NCBI RefSeq assembly: GCF_004785685.1
Contig: NZ_SRPF01000003.1
Span: 248,001 to 312,000, forward strand
Direction of reading: 5' to 3'
Source: Marinobacter confluentis
GTDB lineage: Bacteria; Pseudomonadota; Gammaproteobacteria; Pseudomonadales; Oleiphilaceae
Length of the DNA stretch: 64,000 nucleotides
Shown here one piece after another: positions 5,542 to 14,955 of this stretch. The notes under the pieces are model-generated. The model ran no database searches. It saw nothing but the letters and a program-made list of their open reading frames with translations, and was not told the origin of the DNA. The position numbers were made by a program, and so were the translations under genes. How positions within the stretch are numbered: position 1 is the first letter of the stretch; each line of letters begins with the position of its first letter.

Positions 5542-7728
5542 CTAGACGGATGCCTTTGCTGCCCGGGCCGCATGCAACTTCTTATAGCTTTCAATCAGCC
5601 GCTGGTGCTTTTCCAGCCCTTCCAGTTGCCTATTGGTGGGCGTCAGGCCGTGGAAACGCACGCTGCCCTGCACCAGGCCGACCACGTCATCCATGGTCTG
5701 GTCGCCGTACATGCGCTTGAGGTTGGCCAGGTAGTCGTCCAGTTCCAGATCGTCGTCCAGGGTGATTTCCAGCACGGCGTTCACGGCGCGGTAGAACAGG
5801 TTGCGTTCCACGGTGTTGTCGTTGAACTGCAGGAACATGTCCACGAATTCCGAGGCTTCTTCATGCCACTGCAGGGCCAGGCAGATCAGCAGTTTCAGTT
5901 CCAGAATGGTGAGCTGGCCCCAAACGGTGTTCTCGTCAAACTCGATGCCGGTCAGGCTGATGATGGTCATGTAGTTGTCGAGCTGGCTGGCTTCCAGGCG
6001 TTCGGCCAGGTCCGCCAGCTGGTCGTCGCTCAGCGAATGCAGGTTGAGGATGTCCTCGCGGTAGTCCAGGGCCATGTTGGTGTTATCCCACACCAGATCT
6101 TCCACGGGATAAACCTCGGAATAGCCGGGCACCAGGATGCGGCAGACCGGAGCGCCCAGATCTTCGTGGACCGCTACGTAGACCTCTTTGCCCATCGCTT
6201 CCAGAATACCGAACAGCCTCCCCGCTTCCTCTTCGTTGGTGCCTGAGAAGTCCCATTCCACGAATGCCAGGTCGGACTTCGCGCTGAAGAAACGCCACGA
6301 GACAATGCCGGTGGAATCAATGAAGTGCTCCACGAAATTGTTGGGCTCGGTGACCGCCTGGGTGTTGAAGGTGGGCGGCGGCACGTCGTTCAGGTTTTCA
6401 AAGCTGCGGCCCTGCAGCAATTCGGTCAGGCTGCGTTCCAGCGCCACTTCAAAGCTGGGGTGCGCCCCGAAAGACGCGAACACGCCGCCGTTGCGCGGGT
6501 TCATCAGGGTGACGCACATCACCGGAAACTGCCCACCCAGTGAGGCGTCTTTTACCAGAATCGGGAAACCCTGGGCTTCCAGTGCGTTGATGCCCTCAAG
6601 AATATGCGGGTATTTTTCCAGCACGCTCTGAGGCACGTCCGGCAGGGCCAGTTCTTCCTCGATGATCTGTTTTTTCACCGCCCGCTCGAAGATTTCCGAC
6701 AGGCACTGAACCTGGGCTTCGGCCAGGGTGTTGCCCGCGCTCATGCCGTTGCTGAGGAAGAGGTTCTCAATCAGGTTCGAGGGGAAATACACCACCTCGC
6801 CATCGGACCGGCGCACGAAGGGCAAAGACACAATGCCCCGGTCCGTCCGGCCGGAGTTTGTATCGATCAGGTGGCTGCCGTGCACTTCGCCGTCCGGGTT
6901 GTAAAGGGCCAGGCAGTAGTCGTCCAGAATGCCTGCCGGCAGTTCGTCGTCAGGGCCGGGCTGGAACCACTTCTCATCGGGATAATGCACGAAATCGCTG
7001 TTGGCGATCTCCTCGCCGAAGAACTGGTCGTTGTAGAAGAAGTTGCAGCTCAGGCGCTCAATAAACTCGCCCAGCGCAGAACAGAGGGCACTTTCCTTGG
7101 TGGCACCCTTGCCGTTGGTAAAACACATGGGCGAGGCCGCATCGCGGATGTGCAGGGACCACACATGGGGCACGATGTTGCGCCAGGAGGCAATCTCGAT
7201 CTTCATGCCCAGATCCGCCAGGATTGCCGTCATATTGGCAATGGTCTGCTCCAGGGGCAGATCCTTGCCTTCGATGTAGGTGCGGCTGTCATCTTCAGGT
7301 TTGACCATCAACAGGGCCTGGGCATCCTCGGCAAGGTTTTCTACCTGCTCAATTTCGAAGGTCGGGCCGGTCTGAACCACTTTCTTGACCGTGCAGCGGT
7401 CGATGGAGCGCAGGATTCCCTGGCGGTCTTTTTCCGAGATGTCTTCCGGAAGCTCGACCTGGATTTTGAAGATCTGGTTGTAACGGTTTTCCGGGTCCAC
7501 GATGTTGTTCTGGGACAGCCGGATGTTCTCGGTAGGAATGTCCCGGGCCTTGCAGTACACCCGCACAAAGTAGGCCGCGCACAGTGCCGAGGACGCCAGG
7601 AAATAGTCGAACGGACTGGGCGCCGACCCATCCCCCTTGTAGCGGATGGGCTGGTCCGTGACTACGGTGAAATCGTCAAACTTGGCTTCAAGTCTGAGGT
7701 TGTCGAGAAAATTGACGTTGATTTCCAT
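5542..7728 (-). CDS. OsmC domain / YcaO domain fusion protein
   Basis: 728 residues from the ATG at 7728 (GGGTAG seven bases before; a TTG two codons earlier is possible). Residues 1 to about 135 form an OsmC-like domain with cysteines in SSALCAAYF and SIDRCTVKK. Residues from about 190 to 560 form a YcaO domain (GKGATKESALCSALGEFIER, SNGMSAGNTLAEAQ, SEIFERAV). A helical C-terminal extension follows, as in E. coli YcaO. YcaO proteins activate amides with ATP; the E. coli homologue is linked to ribosomal protein S12 methylthiolation. The added OsmC part suggests a redox-related role. No partner genes are adjacent. Confidence 0.9.
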   Translation of the reverse strand: MEINVNFLDNLRLEAKFDDFTVVTDQPIRYKGDGSAPSPFDYFLASSALCAAYFVRVYCKARDIPTENIRLSQNNIVDPENRYNQIFKIQVELPEDISEKDRQGILRSIDRCTVKKVVQTGPTFEIEQVENLAEDAQALLMVKPEDDSRTYIEGKDLPLEQTIANMTAILADLGMKIEIASWRNIVPHVWSLHIRDAASPMCFTNGKGATKESALCSALGEFIERLSCNFFYNDQFFGEEIANSDFVHYPDEKWFQPGPDDELPAGILDDYCLALYNPDGEVHGSHLIDTNSGRTDRGIVSLPFVRRSDGEVVYFPSNLIENLFLSNGMSAGNTLAEAQVQCLSEIFERAVKKQIIEEELALPDVPQSVLEKYPHILEGINALEAQGFPILVKDASLGGQFPVMCVTLMNPRNGGVFASFGAHPSFEVALERSLTELLQGRSFENLNDVPPPTFNTQAVTEPNNFVEHFIDSTGIVSWRFFSAKSDLAFVEWDFSGTNEEEAGRLFGILEAMGKEVYVAVHEDLGAPVCRILVPGYSEVYPVEDLVWDNTNMALDYREDILNLHSLSDDQLADLAERLEASQLDNYMTIISLTGIEFDENTVWGQLTILELKLLICLALQWHEEASEFVDMFLQFNDNTVERNLFYRAVNAVLEITLDDDLELDDYLANLKRMYGDQTMDDVVGLVQGSVRFHGLTPTNRQLEGLEKHQRLIESYKKLHAARAAKASV

Positions 7729-7840
7729 GAACAAGCTACCCGGATTGGAGAATGTGGCGCGGCGCCGTTTTCAGTGACCGCCATTATCCAGTTTTTGGGT
7801 GCGCTCGTCTTGGCCCGTCTTGGCAAGTGCGGGGGATCCC

Positions 7841-8491
7841 TCAGGCTCCTGCTTCGTCTGCCTGGACAATCTCAGTCTCTTCGCTTCCAGCCCGAATCCA
7901 ATCCTGCATGGGCGCGGAGTTCAGAACCTGCTGCTGATATTCACGAGCCCTATCCGACAGCGATACCCCGTAGGTGGCAAACCGGGAGGTGACCGGGGCG
8001 AACATACAGTCGGCAATCGAGAAGTCGCCGAACAACCAGGGCCCGCCCGCCGAATATTTGGCCCTGCAGTCCGACCAGAGGCGATCCACCCGAGCGATTT
8101 CATTTTCCAGCTCCGGCGTCATTGGCACCCTCCGGCCAGTAGCGCGGCAGTTCATCGGCATCTGACCACGGATCGCGAACAGTCCAGAATGCATTTCGGC
8201 ACTGACGGCTCTGGCTTCGGCACGGGCTGCAAGGTCTTGCGGCCACCCCCGGCCATCAAGATACTTTTCGGAAACATACTCACAAATCGCCAGGGAATCC
8301 CAAACAGTCAGATCACCGTCTTTTAAAACGGGTACTTTGCCTGCTTCGGACGCCTCAAGAATCCGGGCCTTGGTGTCTGGCTCGTCCAGCGGGATCCGCT
8401 CTTCGTCGAAGGCCAGCTTATGGGTCGCCAGCAGCAGCCAGGGACGCAGCGACCAGGAAGAGTAGTTTTTGTTGCCGATGATCAGTTTCAT
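7841..8491 (-). CDS. Glutathione S-transferase family protein
   Basis: 216 residues. The thioredoxin-fold N-terminal domain begins MKLIIGNKNYSSWSLRPWLL with the serine typical of the active site in this subgroup. It continues with GKVPVLKDGDLTVWDSLAIC (cis-Pro and the glutathione-contacting Ser). The all-helical C-terminal domain shows GDFSIADCMFAPVTSRF. It probably conjugates or reduces small electrophiles with glutathione in the cytoplasm; the substrate is unknown. It is divergent from yebG, and the LexA box in the shared intergenic region starts 19 bp from its ATG. Confidence 0.9.
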   Translation of the reverse strand: MKLIIGNKNYSSWSLRPWLLLATHKLAFDEERIPLDEPDTKARILEASEAGKVPVLKDGDLTVWDSLAICEYVSEKYLDGRGWPQDLAARAEARAVSAEMHSGLFAIRGQMPMNCRATGRRVPMTPELENEIARVDRLWSDCRAKYSAGGPWLFGDFSIADCMFAPVTSRFATYGVSLSDRAREYQQQVLNSAPMQDWIRAGSEETEIVQADEAGA

Positions 8492-8509
8492 TTCACAGGT
8501 TCCTTGTGA

Positions 8510-8525
8510 CTGTATTTATGTACAG
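8510..8525. promoter_or_regulatory. LexA (SOS) box
   Basis: CTGTATTTATGTACAG is a palindromic match to the gammaproteobacterial LexA operator (CTGT-N8-ACAG). It lies between the divergent GST gene and the yebG-like gene, 81 bp before the yebG ATG. Since YebG is a known SOS-regulon member, the box most likely controls it. Confidence 0.88.
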
Positions 8526-8605
8526 TATTAATGGTAGGCTTTGGCCTGACCAGTGAGTCCCGTCCACTATACATCCAGACGGGAAGTTAATAGGAGAACA
8601 GGTTC

Positions 8606-8890
8606 ATGGCTGTAAAGGCACTTTATTTTTCAGAAAGGGACGGGCAGGACATGGCATTGAAAAACCCGGAAAAAATGCTGTTTGCGAACAAGGCGGATGC
8701 AGACGCCCGGGACAAAATGCTGGAGCTGTCGGAAGAAATTCTGATGTTCCTCAAATCGAAGGTTGATGGCCTTTCTGAGGAACACGCGGAACAGTGTGCA
8801 CTGGCCATTGCCGAAGAACGGGATCTGTTCCTGCGGGCCCTGAAGAAACCCTCGCTGCTGAATCAGGAAGCCGAAGCTGAATCCGAATAA
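8606..8890 (+). CDS. yebG: YebG-family SOS-induced protein
   Basis: 94 residues, starting MAVKALYFSERDGQDMALKN and containing FANKADADARDKMLELSEEI, which aligns with the E. coli YebG pattern (MAV-KY----EGE, KKEADAYDKMLD). It then shows AIAEERDLFLRALKK and an acidic tail. A good AGGAG precedes the ATG. YebG is a small DNA-damage-inducible protein of unclear biochemical role. The LexA box upstream supports the identification independently of the protein match. Confidence 0.88.
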   Translation: MAVKALYFSERDGQDMALKNPEKMLFANKADADARDKMLELSEEILMFLKSKVDGLSEEHAEQCALAIAEERDLFLRALKKPSLLNQEAEAESE

Positions 8891-8903
8891 CCGAATCGAC
8901 TGG

Positions 8904-9605
8904 TTACTTTTTTAGCGCTTCGCTCAGGGCAATATTGTCTACCGGCTGCCCCCAGGTGTTTCCATGCACAAGCTCGGTCAGGGGTAGGCGGGAACGCCAA
9001 CCTTTGGCCTGAAGCTCCGGCTGGGGCAGAAATTCGCTGACATAGCCAAGGCACAGGTAAGCCAGTGGATACACCTGTTCCGGCAGGTTCAGGGTTGCCG
9101 CCAGTTTGTCCTGATCCAGGATGCTGACCCAGCCAACGCCAATGCCCTCGGCACGGGCCGCCAGCCAGAGATTCTGAACCGCCAGGCAGGTGCTGAACAG
9201 GTCGGTTTCCACAATGGAATGACGGCCCAGCACATGAGTGCCGCCCCGGCTTCTATCGCAGGTGATGCAGAGGTTGATCGGGCTTTCAAGAATGCCCTGG
9301 AGTTTCAGGCTGCGGTAGGTCTGCTGTCGGTCACCCTGATAATTGCCCGCGGCTTTTTCGTTTTCCTGCTCGAAGATCTGCAGCACCTGCTCCCGCACCG
9401 CCACACTGTCGATGGCGATGAAATCCCAGGGCTGCATAAAGCCCACGGAAGGCGCGTGATGGGCCGCTTCGATCAGGCGTGCCAGAACGTCCTCCGGAAT
9501 CGGGTCCGGCAGAAACTGTGAGCGCACATCCCGCCGCTCGAAGATTGCCCGGTAGAGCCCCGATTTTTCGTCCTCTGAAAACGGACGATTGACGTTGTCT
9601 TTCAT
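8904..9605 (-). CDS. bluB: 5,6-dimethylbenzimidazole synthase
   Basis: 233 residues of the nitroreductase fold. Family marks are ERRDVRSQF (FMN phosphate contact), [29 protein letters not shown] and [15 protein letters not shown]. BluB breaks down reduced FMN with oxygen to give dimethylbenzimidazole, the lower ligand of B12. It is the last gene of the cobalamin operon and overlaps cobQ by 4 bp (ATGA), so the two are translationally coupled. Confidence 0.95.
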   Translation of the reverse strand: MKDNVNRPFSEDEKSGLYRAIFERRDVRSQFLPDPIPEDVLARLIEAAHHAPSVGFMQPWDFIAIDSVAVREQVLQIFEQENEKAAGNYQGDRQQTYRSLKLQGILESPINLCITCDRSRGGTHVLGRHSIVETDLFSTCLAVQNLWLAARAEGIGVGWVSILDQDKLAATLNLPEQVYPLAYLCLGYVSEFLPQPELQAKGWRSRLPLTELVHGNTWGQPVDNIALSEALKK

Positions 9606-11101
9606 GATTTGTCTCCGGGAAGTCCGAGCATTTGCCTCAGCCAGTCAGTGTCCAGATGTTTTTCGATCTGATCCGCCAGGCGATCGAGCTGGGTTTCTCG
9701 GTGCGCACGGTAGTCCACGGCATGGCTCTGTTCCATCGCCTCACCCCCGCCAGCCCAGGCAAGAATGGCATCACAGACCGCCGGTTCATCAAAGATTCCG
9801 TGAACGTAAGTACCCATGACCTGCCCGTCATCACTGACCGCGCCATCCGGGCGCCGATCGCCGTCCACGTCCAGCGTTGCCATAGACCGATCTAGCGCCG
9901 GGCCTTCGCTAACACCGTTATGCATTTCATAGCCGGACAGCGAAACGTCTTTTACAACCCCGAGACCACCGGTCAGACAACCAGTGACGTTCCTGAGTTG
10001 CTTGCCAGCAACCATTCGGGTCGTCATGTCCAGCAGGCCCAGGCCAGTAGTAGAACCCACAGCGCCTTCCAGGCCATCAGGGTCTTCCACGGCCTGCCCC
10101 AGCATCTGGAAGCCACCGCAAATACCGAACAGCTTGCCGCCATAACGCAGGTGACGATCAATAGCTTTGGGCCAACCCTGATTTCTGAGCCATTCCAGAT
10201 CACTTCGGGTACTTTTGCTGCCGGGGAGGATAATCAGATCGGCCGGGGGAATGGCCTGATCTGGCGCGATGAACTGCAGATCGACACCGGGATGCAACCG
10301 CAAGGGGTCGAAATCGTTGTGGTTACTGATGCGCGGCAGCAGGGGAACAATGACTTTAAGCGCATTTGCCTGGCTTTCACCGCTGGTACCAACGCTGTCC
10401 TCGGCGTCGATAATCAGGCCGTGCAGGTAGGGCAGAACACCGACGACCGGTTTGCCGGTTCGCTCGGTCAACCAGTCCAGTCCCGGGTCCAGCAGGGCTT
10501 TGTCGCCCCGGAAGCGGTTGATGACAAAGCCGCAGGTCCGTGCGCGCTCGGTTTCTGAAACCAGTTCAACGGTACCAATCAGCTGGGCGAAGACCCCGCC
10601 CCGGTCAATGTCGCCTACCAATAACACCGGACAGTCCGCCGCTTCAGCAAATCCCATATTGGCGATATCGTTGGCCCGAAGATTGATCTCCGCCGGGCTA
10701 CCAGCGCCCTCAGCAATAATCACATCGTAACGCTCGCTGAGTGACCGCCAGGCCTCCATCACCGAGACCATGGCTTCGGCTTTGTAAGCATGATAGTCCA
10801 GCGCATCCATATTACCAAACACCTGCCCACGCAGAATCACCTGCGCGCGCCGATCACTCTGGGGCTTGAGCAGTACCGGGTTCATGTCGCTGTGGGGTTC
10901 CAACCCACAGGCTAGCGCCTGCAGCGCGGTAGAACGCCCGATTTCACCGCCATCCACCGTCACCGCGCTATTAAGCGCCATATTCTGGGGCTTGAAGGGC
11001 GCCACCGAGACACCCTGTCGGGAGAGCCACCGACACAGGGCGGCCACCACTGTGGTCTTACCCGCGTCGGATGTGGTGCCCTGAACCATCAGAGTGGTCA
11101 T
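9602..11101 (-). CDS. cobQ: Cobyric acid synthase (CobQ/CbiP)
   Basis: 499 residues. The N-terminal ATP-binding part starts with [20 protein letters not shown] (P-loop-like) and includes [20 protein letters not shown]. The C-terminal type-1 glutamine amidotransferase part has [15 protein letters not shown] and [10 protein letters not shown] with the nucleophile Cys. It amidates four carboxylates of adenosylcobyrinic acid a,c-diamide. It overlaps cobO by 1 bp (TAATG) and bluB by 4 bp. Length is normal for the family. Confidence 0.96.
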   Translation of the reverse strand: MTTLMVQGTTSDAGKTTVVAALCRWLSRQGVSVAPFKPQNMALNSAVTVDGGEIGRSTALQALACGLEPHSDMNPVLLKPQSDRRAQVILRGQVFGNMDALDYHAYKAEAMVSVMEAWRSLSERYDVIIAEGAGSPAEINLRANDIANMGFAEAADCPVLLVGDIDRGGVFAQLIGTVELVSETERARTCGFVINRFRGDKALLDPGLDWLTERTGKPVVGVLPYLHGLIIDAEDSVGTSGESQANALKVIVPLLPRISNHNDFDPLRLHPGVDLQFIAPDQAIPPADLIILPGSKSTRSDLEWLRNQGWPKAIDRHLRYGGKLFGICGGFQMLGQAVEDPDGLEGAVGSTTGLGLLDMTTRMVAGKQLRNVTGCLTGGLGVVKDVSLSGYEMHNGVSEGPALDRSMATLDVDGDRRPDGAVSDDGQVMGTYVHGIFDEPAVCDAILAWAGGGEAMEQSHAVDYRAHRETQLDRLADQIEKHLDTDWLRQMLGLPGDKS

Positions 11102-11712
11102 TACAGCTCGACACCTTTCTGGGCCTTTATGCCCTGGTCCTTGAAGGCGTGTTTGACCACACCCATTTCCGTCACCGTGTCGGCGAGATCGATCAGTTCC
11201 TGGCGAGCCGAGCGGCCGGTGACCACCACATGCTGCATCTCTGGTCGACCCTGAAGGTCGTCCAGCACCCGGTCCAGGTCGATGTAATCGTACTTGAGGG
11301 CGATATTGAGCTCATCCAGCAGAACCAGATCGTAGCTGTCGTCTTTCAGCATGGCGGCAGCCACGTCCCAGGCGGCGTTAGCGGCTTCCACATCCTGCTC
11401 CCGGTTCTTGGTCTCCCAGGTGTAACCCTGACCCATCACGTGGTAGTCCACGTTGGGCAGATCCCGGAAAAAGGCTTCCTCACCGGTGCTGAACGCGCCC
11501 TTGATGAACTGGACGATCCCGACCTTCATGCCATGGCCGAGGGCCCGGGCCACCATGCCGAAGCCGGAACTGCTCTTGCCCTTGCCGGGGCCGGTCAGCA
11601 CCAGCAGCACGCCCTGCTCTTTCTGGGCGCGGGCAATGCGCTGTTGCATGATTTTCTGTTTGGCGTCCATGCGGCGGGCATGGCGTTCGGGGTCTTTGGC
11701 GCGTTCACGCAT
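11101..11712 (-). CDS. cobO: Cob(I)yrinic acid a,c-diamide adenosyltransferase (CobO/BtuR type)
   Basis: 203 residues. The P-loop [46 protein letters not shown] and [17 protein letters not shown] are all family signatures. It adds the 5'-deoxyadenosyl group to the corrin cobalt in the cytoplasm. It sits between cbiA (8 bp overlap) and cobQ (1 bp overlap), matching the pathway order. Confidence 0.96.
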   Translation of the reverse strand: MRERAKDPERHARRMDAKQKIMQQRIARAQKEQGVLLVLTGPGKGKSSSGFGMVARALGHGMKVGIVQFIKGAFSTGEEAFFRDLPNVDYHVMGQGYTWETKNREQDVEAANAAWDVAAAMLKDDSYDLVLLDELNIALKYDYIDLDRVLDDLQGRPEMQHVVVTGRSARQELIDLADTVTEMGVVKHAFKDQGIKAQKGVEL

Positions 11713-13033
11713 GGTCAGGCTCCTTGTCTGTAAGCGGGCGGAAAGATTGCCCGCGGAAAATCCCAGCCACCAGCGCCGGGGCTGATGGGAAATAACCGTG
11801 AAAATAGCTGGCCACCAGGCCCTTGTGGCAATACACCGGCTCGGCCTCGGTACCCGCGATCTTGCGGGTTCGGGCCAGAGGCTGCCAGTCGGTTTCCAGA
11901 GTGGAATGGTGATAGGTGTGGCCCCGCAGTTGCCCCTGCTCGGTATTCAGCCCCTGTAGACCCAATGCCTGAAGCCGACCGGCCATGCTGGCCCGCCCGG
12001 GCATCAGCCCCAGCAGTTTGTGGATCTGGCCGTCTTTATCCATCAGTTCATCGACGCAAGTCATCAGCCCACCACACTCTGCCAGCATGGGTTGGCCGGC
12101 GTTGTAGTGGTTGCGGATGGCCTCCAGCATCGGCTGATTCTTGGCCAGGGTGGCACCGTGCAGCTCCGGATAGCCGCCCGGCAGCCAGAGGGCGTCAGCT
12201 TCAGGCAGAGTTGAATCCGCTAGCGGTGAAAAGAACGTAAGTTCCGCTCCCATCGCCTGCAGCAGGTCCAGGTTAGCCCGATAAATAAAGCTGAATGCTG
12301 CATCCCGAGCGATGGCAATTCGGACGCCGGGCAACAATTCTGGCGGCGGTACCGGGTTCTCAGCATCAAGCGTGACCGGAAGCGGCAGGCCATCCATCCC
12401 CGCTTCGACAAGAACTTCAGCCGCAGCATCCAGACGTTGATCCAGATCCCCCAGTTCACCGGCCTGAACCAGCCCGAGATGCCGGTCGGGAATGTTCATC
12501 GCTTCGTTGCGAGGAATTGCGCCCAGCAGCTCGATGCCTTCAGGCAGACTTTCCCGCAGCATATCCCCGTGGCGAGAACTGCCGATGCGATTGGCAATCA
12601 CTTGCTTGACCGGCATGCCAGGATTGAAACTCGCCAAACCCAGAGCCACGGCACCAAACGTCTGGGCCATTCCCCGAGCATCAATCACCGGCAACGCCGG
12701 GATGCCCATCAACTTTGCTAAATCAGCACTGGAAGGATCGCCATCAAACAACCCCATGGACCCTTCCACCAGAATCAGATCCGCATCCTCCGCTGCTTCG
12801 GCCAGCCGCCACCGACATTCATCCTCTCCGGTCATCCAGGGGTGCAGCTGGTACACAGGCTGACCAGAGGCGACTTCCAATACCATCGGATCCAGATAAT
12901 CCGGGCCGTGCTTGAACACCCGCACCTTACGCCCGGCGTTCCGGTGCAGCCTTGCCAGAGCGGCCGTCACCATAGACTTTCCCTGGCCGGAGCCAGGGGC
13001 AGTAATCATTGCAGCTGGAACTGTTGCTTTCAT
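11705..13033 (-). CDS. cbiA: Cobyrinate a,c-diamide synthase (CbiA/CobB)
   Basis: 442 residues. N-terminal ATP-dependent synthetase domain with ITAPGSGQGKSMVTAALARL and EGSMGLFDG; C-terminal glutamine amidotransferase domain with LPGGYPELHG and ECGGLMTCV (nucleophile Cys), ending in YFHGYFPSAP. It amidates the a and c side chains of the (hydrogeno)cobyrinic ring. It is the first gene after the palindromic element at 13087-13174, so its expression may be uncoupled from the transport genes upstream. Confidence 0.95.
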   Translation of the reverse strand: MKATVPAAMITAPGSGQGKSMVTAALARLHRNAGRKVRVFKHGPDYLDPMVLEVASGQPVYQLHPWMTGEDECRWRLAEAAEDADLILVEGSMGLFDGDPSSADLAKLMGIPALPVIDARGMAQTFGAVALGLASFNPGMPVKQVIANRIGSSRHGDMLRESLPEGIELLGAIPRNEAMNIPDRHLGLVQAGELGDLDQRLDAAAEVLVEAGMDGLPLPVTLDAENPVPPPELLPGVRIAIARDAAFSFIYRANLDLLQAMGAELTFFSPLADSTLPEADALWLPGGYPELHGATLAKNQPMLEAIRNHYNAGQPMLAECGGLMTCVDELMDKDGQIHKLLGLMPGRASMAGRLQALGLQGLNTEQGQLRGHTYHHSTLETDWQPLARTRKIAGTEAEPVYCHKGLVASYFHGYFPSAPALVAGIFRGQSFRPLTDKEPDHA

Positions 13034-13086
13034 AACGTTGGTACTTCCATAGTTTGCCTAACTCAGAGTTCGGGCGACCGGGGGTG

Positions 13087-13174
13087 AGTACAGGCTTCCG
13101 GGACCGTCAAAAACATGGATGTTTTTGTCGAGCGTACAGGGACGTATTTACAGCGTGTCCCGGAAGCCTGTACT
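13087..13174. repeat. Palindromic structured element, copy 1 (between btuD and cbiA)
   Basis: Perfect 18-bp inverted arms (AGTACAGGCTTCCGGGAC at 13087-13104 and its complement at 13157-13174) enclose 52 bp. The interior has an inner stem AAAACATGGATGTTTT and the core GAGCGTACAGGGACGTATTT. The same core and the same inner CATGGATG recur at 46047-46145 with unrelated arms. It fills most of the 165-bp gap between two same-strand operon genes. No T-run follows, so it is not a plain terminator. Confidence 0.8.
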
Positions 13175-13198
13175 TGCCACCGGTCGCTGCACCCAAGC

Positions 13199-13972
13199 TC
13201 AACGTTTAACAGGCACGAAAAGCGGCGCACCATCTACCTCCACTGTCAGCAGTTCCTGGTTATAAAGACGTTCTAATGCGGCGGGCACCAGCATTCGTTC
13301 AGCAGGCCCCCAGCAAGCATCGCCGTTGGGGAAAAGCAACAAAAGGTGGTCACACCAACGGGCCGCCAGGTTGAGATCGTGCAGGCACATGAAAACGGAG
13401 CGACCACTCCGAGCCTGTTCCGTCAGTAGCTGCAAAACGGCCACCTGATGGTGAAGGTCCAGATGATTGGTCGGTTCATCCAATAGCCAGGTATCGGGGG
13501 CCTGAGTCAGCACAGTGGCGATGGCTACCCGCTGACGTTCTCCACCAGAAAGCGTGTTCACAAGTCGGTCACTCAAATGAGCGACATCTAACTTTTCGAG
13601 TGCGTGGCGGGCGATGCGTTCGTCCTCCCCCGTTTCCATCTGCCACGGCGAAAGCCAGGGGTGGCGGCCAATCAGGGCTGTTTCCAGAACCGTTGCGGGA
13701 AAACCATCCTGCCTGTCCTGGAAGACCAGCCCAAGTTGCTGGGATATCTGGCGCCGTTTCAACTCGGATAGAGAGTGTTCACCAAGCTGAACGGTACCTT
13801 TGCGGGGTGCCCTCAATCCGGCGAGTATATGCAGCAACGTGGTCTTACCCGCACCATTTGGCCCCAGCACACCCCAGACCTGCCCGGGTTCGACCGTGAA
13901 ATCCAGCGGCTGGCCGTCGGCCCGGTCGGGTATGTCGATCACCAGTTGTTTTGCCCGTAACGGATTCATCAT
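13199..13972 (-). CDS. btuD: Cobalamin ABC transporter ATP-binding protein
   Basis: 257 residues. Walker A GPNGAGKTTLLHIL, Q-loop region GLVFQDRQDG, signature LSGGERQRVAIA, Walker B DTWLLDEPTNHLDL and the switch His in FMCLHDLNLA are all present. It energises inner-membrane B12 import together with btuC, with which it overlaps by 4 bp. Without the neighbouring B12 genes a haem or siderophore substrate would be equally possible; the context makes cobalamin likely. Confidence 0.93.
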   Translation of the reverse strand: MMNPLRAKQLVIDIPDRADGQPLDFTVEPGQVWGVLGPNGAGKTTLLHILAGLRAPRKGTVQLGEHSLSELKRRQISQQLGLVFQDRQDGFPATVLETALIGRHPWLSPWQMETGEDERIARHALEKLDVAHLSDRLVNTLSGGERQRVAIATVLTQAPDTWLLDEPTNHLDLHHQVAVLQLLTEQARSGRSVFMCLHDLNLAARWCDHLLLLFPNGDACWGPAERMLVPAALERLYNQELLTVEVDGAPLFVPVKR

Positions 13973-14940
13973 CGGCTCCGGTACAGCAGGTAAAGAAACG
14001 TGGGCACACCGAGCAGGGCGGTGATAACACCCACCGGCAGTTGTTCCGGCGCAATCACGACCCGCGCCAGGGTATCCGCCAGCACCAGCAGGGTGCCTCC
14101 GGCCAGGGCGCAGGCGGGCAAGATCAGGCGCTGGTCGTTACCCAGCACCAGGCGCAGCATATGAGGTACCACCAGGCCGACAAAACCAATGCTGCCTGCC
14201 ATGGTCACCGCCGTGGCCGTTAACAGGCTGGCGAGAATATAGATGGTCCATTCCAGCGGCCGTACCGAAACCCCCAGAGCCGCCGCCTGCATAGGGCCAC
14301 GGGCCAGCACGTTAAGACTGCGACCCAGCGGCACGACCAACAGGCATACCAGCAGAAGCAGCCCCAGCGCTGGCCAGGGTGAACGGGCGTAGGACACATC
14401 CCCCATCAGCCAGTAGAGCATGCCGGGCAGGCGCTGGGCCGGGCTGATGGCCAGCATCAGGGTTATCACTGCGCCCCAGCCGGCAGCCACCACAACGCCG
14501 GTTAACAGAAGACGTGAAGGGGTCCAGCTGCCGGTGCCGTGGGCGAGGCCAAACACCATCAAAGTGGCTAACAGGGCACCGGCAAAGGCCGAGCCGGACA
14601 CGATAAAACCGCCCAGCCCCGCCATCATTGCCAACAGGGCACCGACGGCCGCGCCACCCGACAGGCCCAGCACGTAGGGATCCGCCAGCGGGTTACGTAG
14701 CAATACCTGCATCAATGCCCCGGCCACTGCCAGCAATCCACCGGTGGCAAAGGCGGCCAGTGTTCGGGGCAGGCGCAGCTCCAGTACCAGGGTCTGCTGC
14801 AGATTGCTGCCGTCACCCATGAGCACGGCGACAACGTCACCGGGGCTGACACTGACACTGCCAATACCGACGGATAGCACCATGGCAATGAGGCTGGCCA
14901 GTGCCAGTATTGCCAGCGGCATGATCAGTGGCCTGCTCAC
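13969..14940 (-). CDS. btuC: Cobalamin ABC transporter permease (FecCD/BtuC family)
   Basis: 323 residues with about ten hydrophobic segments. Typical FecCD motifs are LRLPRTLAAFATGGLLAVAG, LLRNPLADPYVLGLSGGAAV, GSIGFVGLVVPHMLRLVLG and LPVGVITALLGVPTFLYLL. It forms the inner-membrane channel for B12 import. It lies 15 bp after btuF and overlaps btuD by 4 bp. Confidence 0.94.
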   Translation of the reverse strand: MSRPLIMPLAILALASLIAMVLSVGIGSVSVSPGDVVAVLMGDGSNLQQTLVLELRLPRTLAAFATGGLLAVAGALMQVLLRNPLADPYVLGLSGGAAVGALLAMMAGLGGFIVSGSAFAGALLATLMVFGLAHGTGSWTPSRLLLTGVVVAAGWGAVITLMLAISPAQRLPGMLYWLMGDVSYARSPWPALGLLLLVCLLVVPLGRSLNVLARGPMQAAALGVSVRPLEWTIYILASLLTATAVTMAGSIGFVGLVVPHMLRLVLGNDQRLILPACALAGGTLLVLADTLARVVIAPEQLPVGVITALLGVPTFLYLLYRSR

Positions 14941-14955
14941 CCGAAATGACTCCTG

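Noticed and set aside
6604..7992. 462-codon plus-strand open frame
   Set aside because: Antisense shadow of the OsmC-YcaO gene; rich in His, Gln and Val with no family likeness, typical of reverse reading in GC-rich DNA.
13105..13156. Interior of the palindromic element as a coding or protein-binding site only
   Set aside because: Comparison with the second copy shows kept base pairing with changed sequence, which fits an RNA or DNA hairpin better than a simple operator or an open frame.
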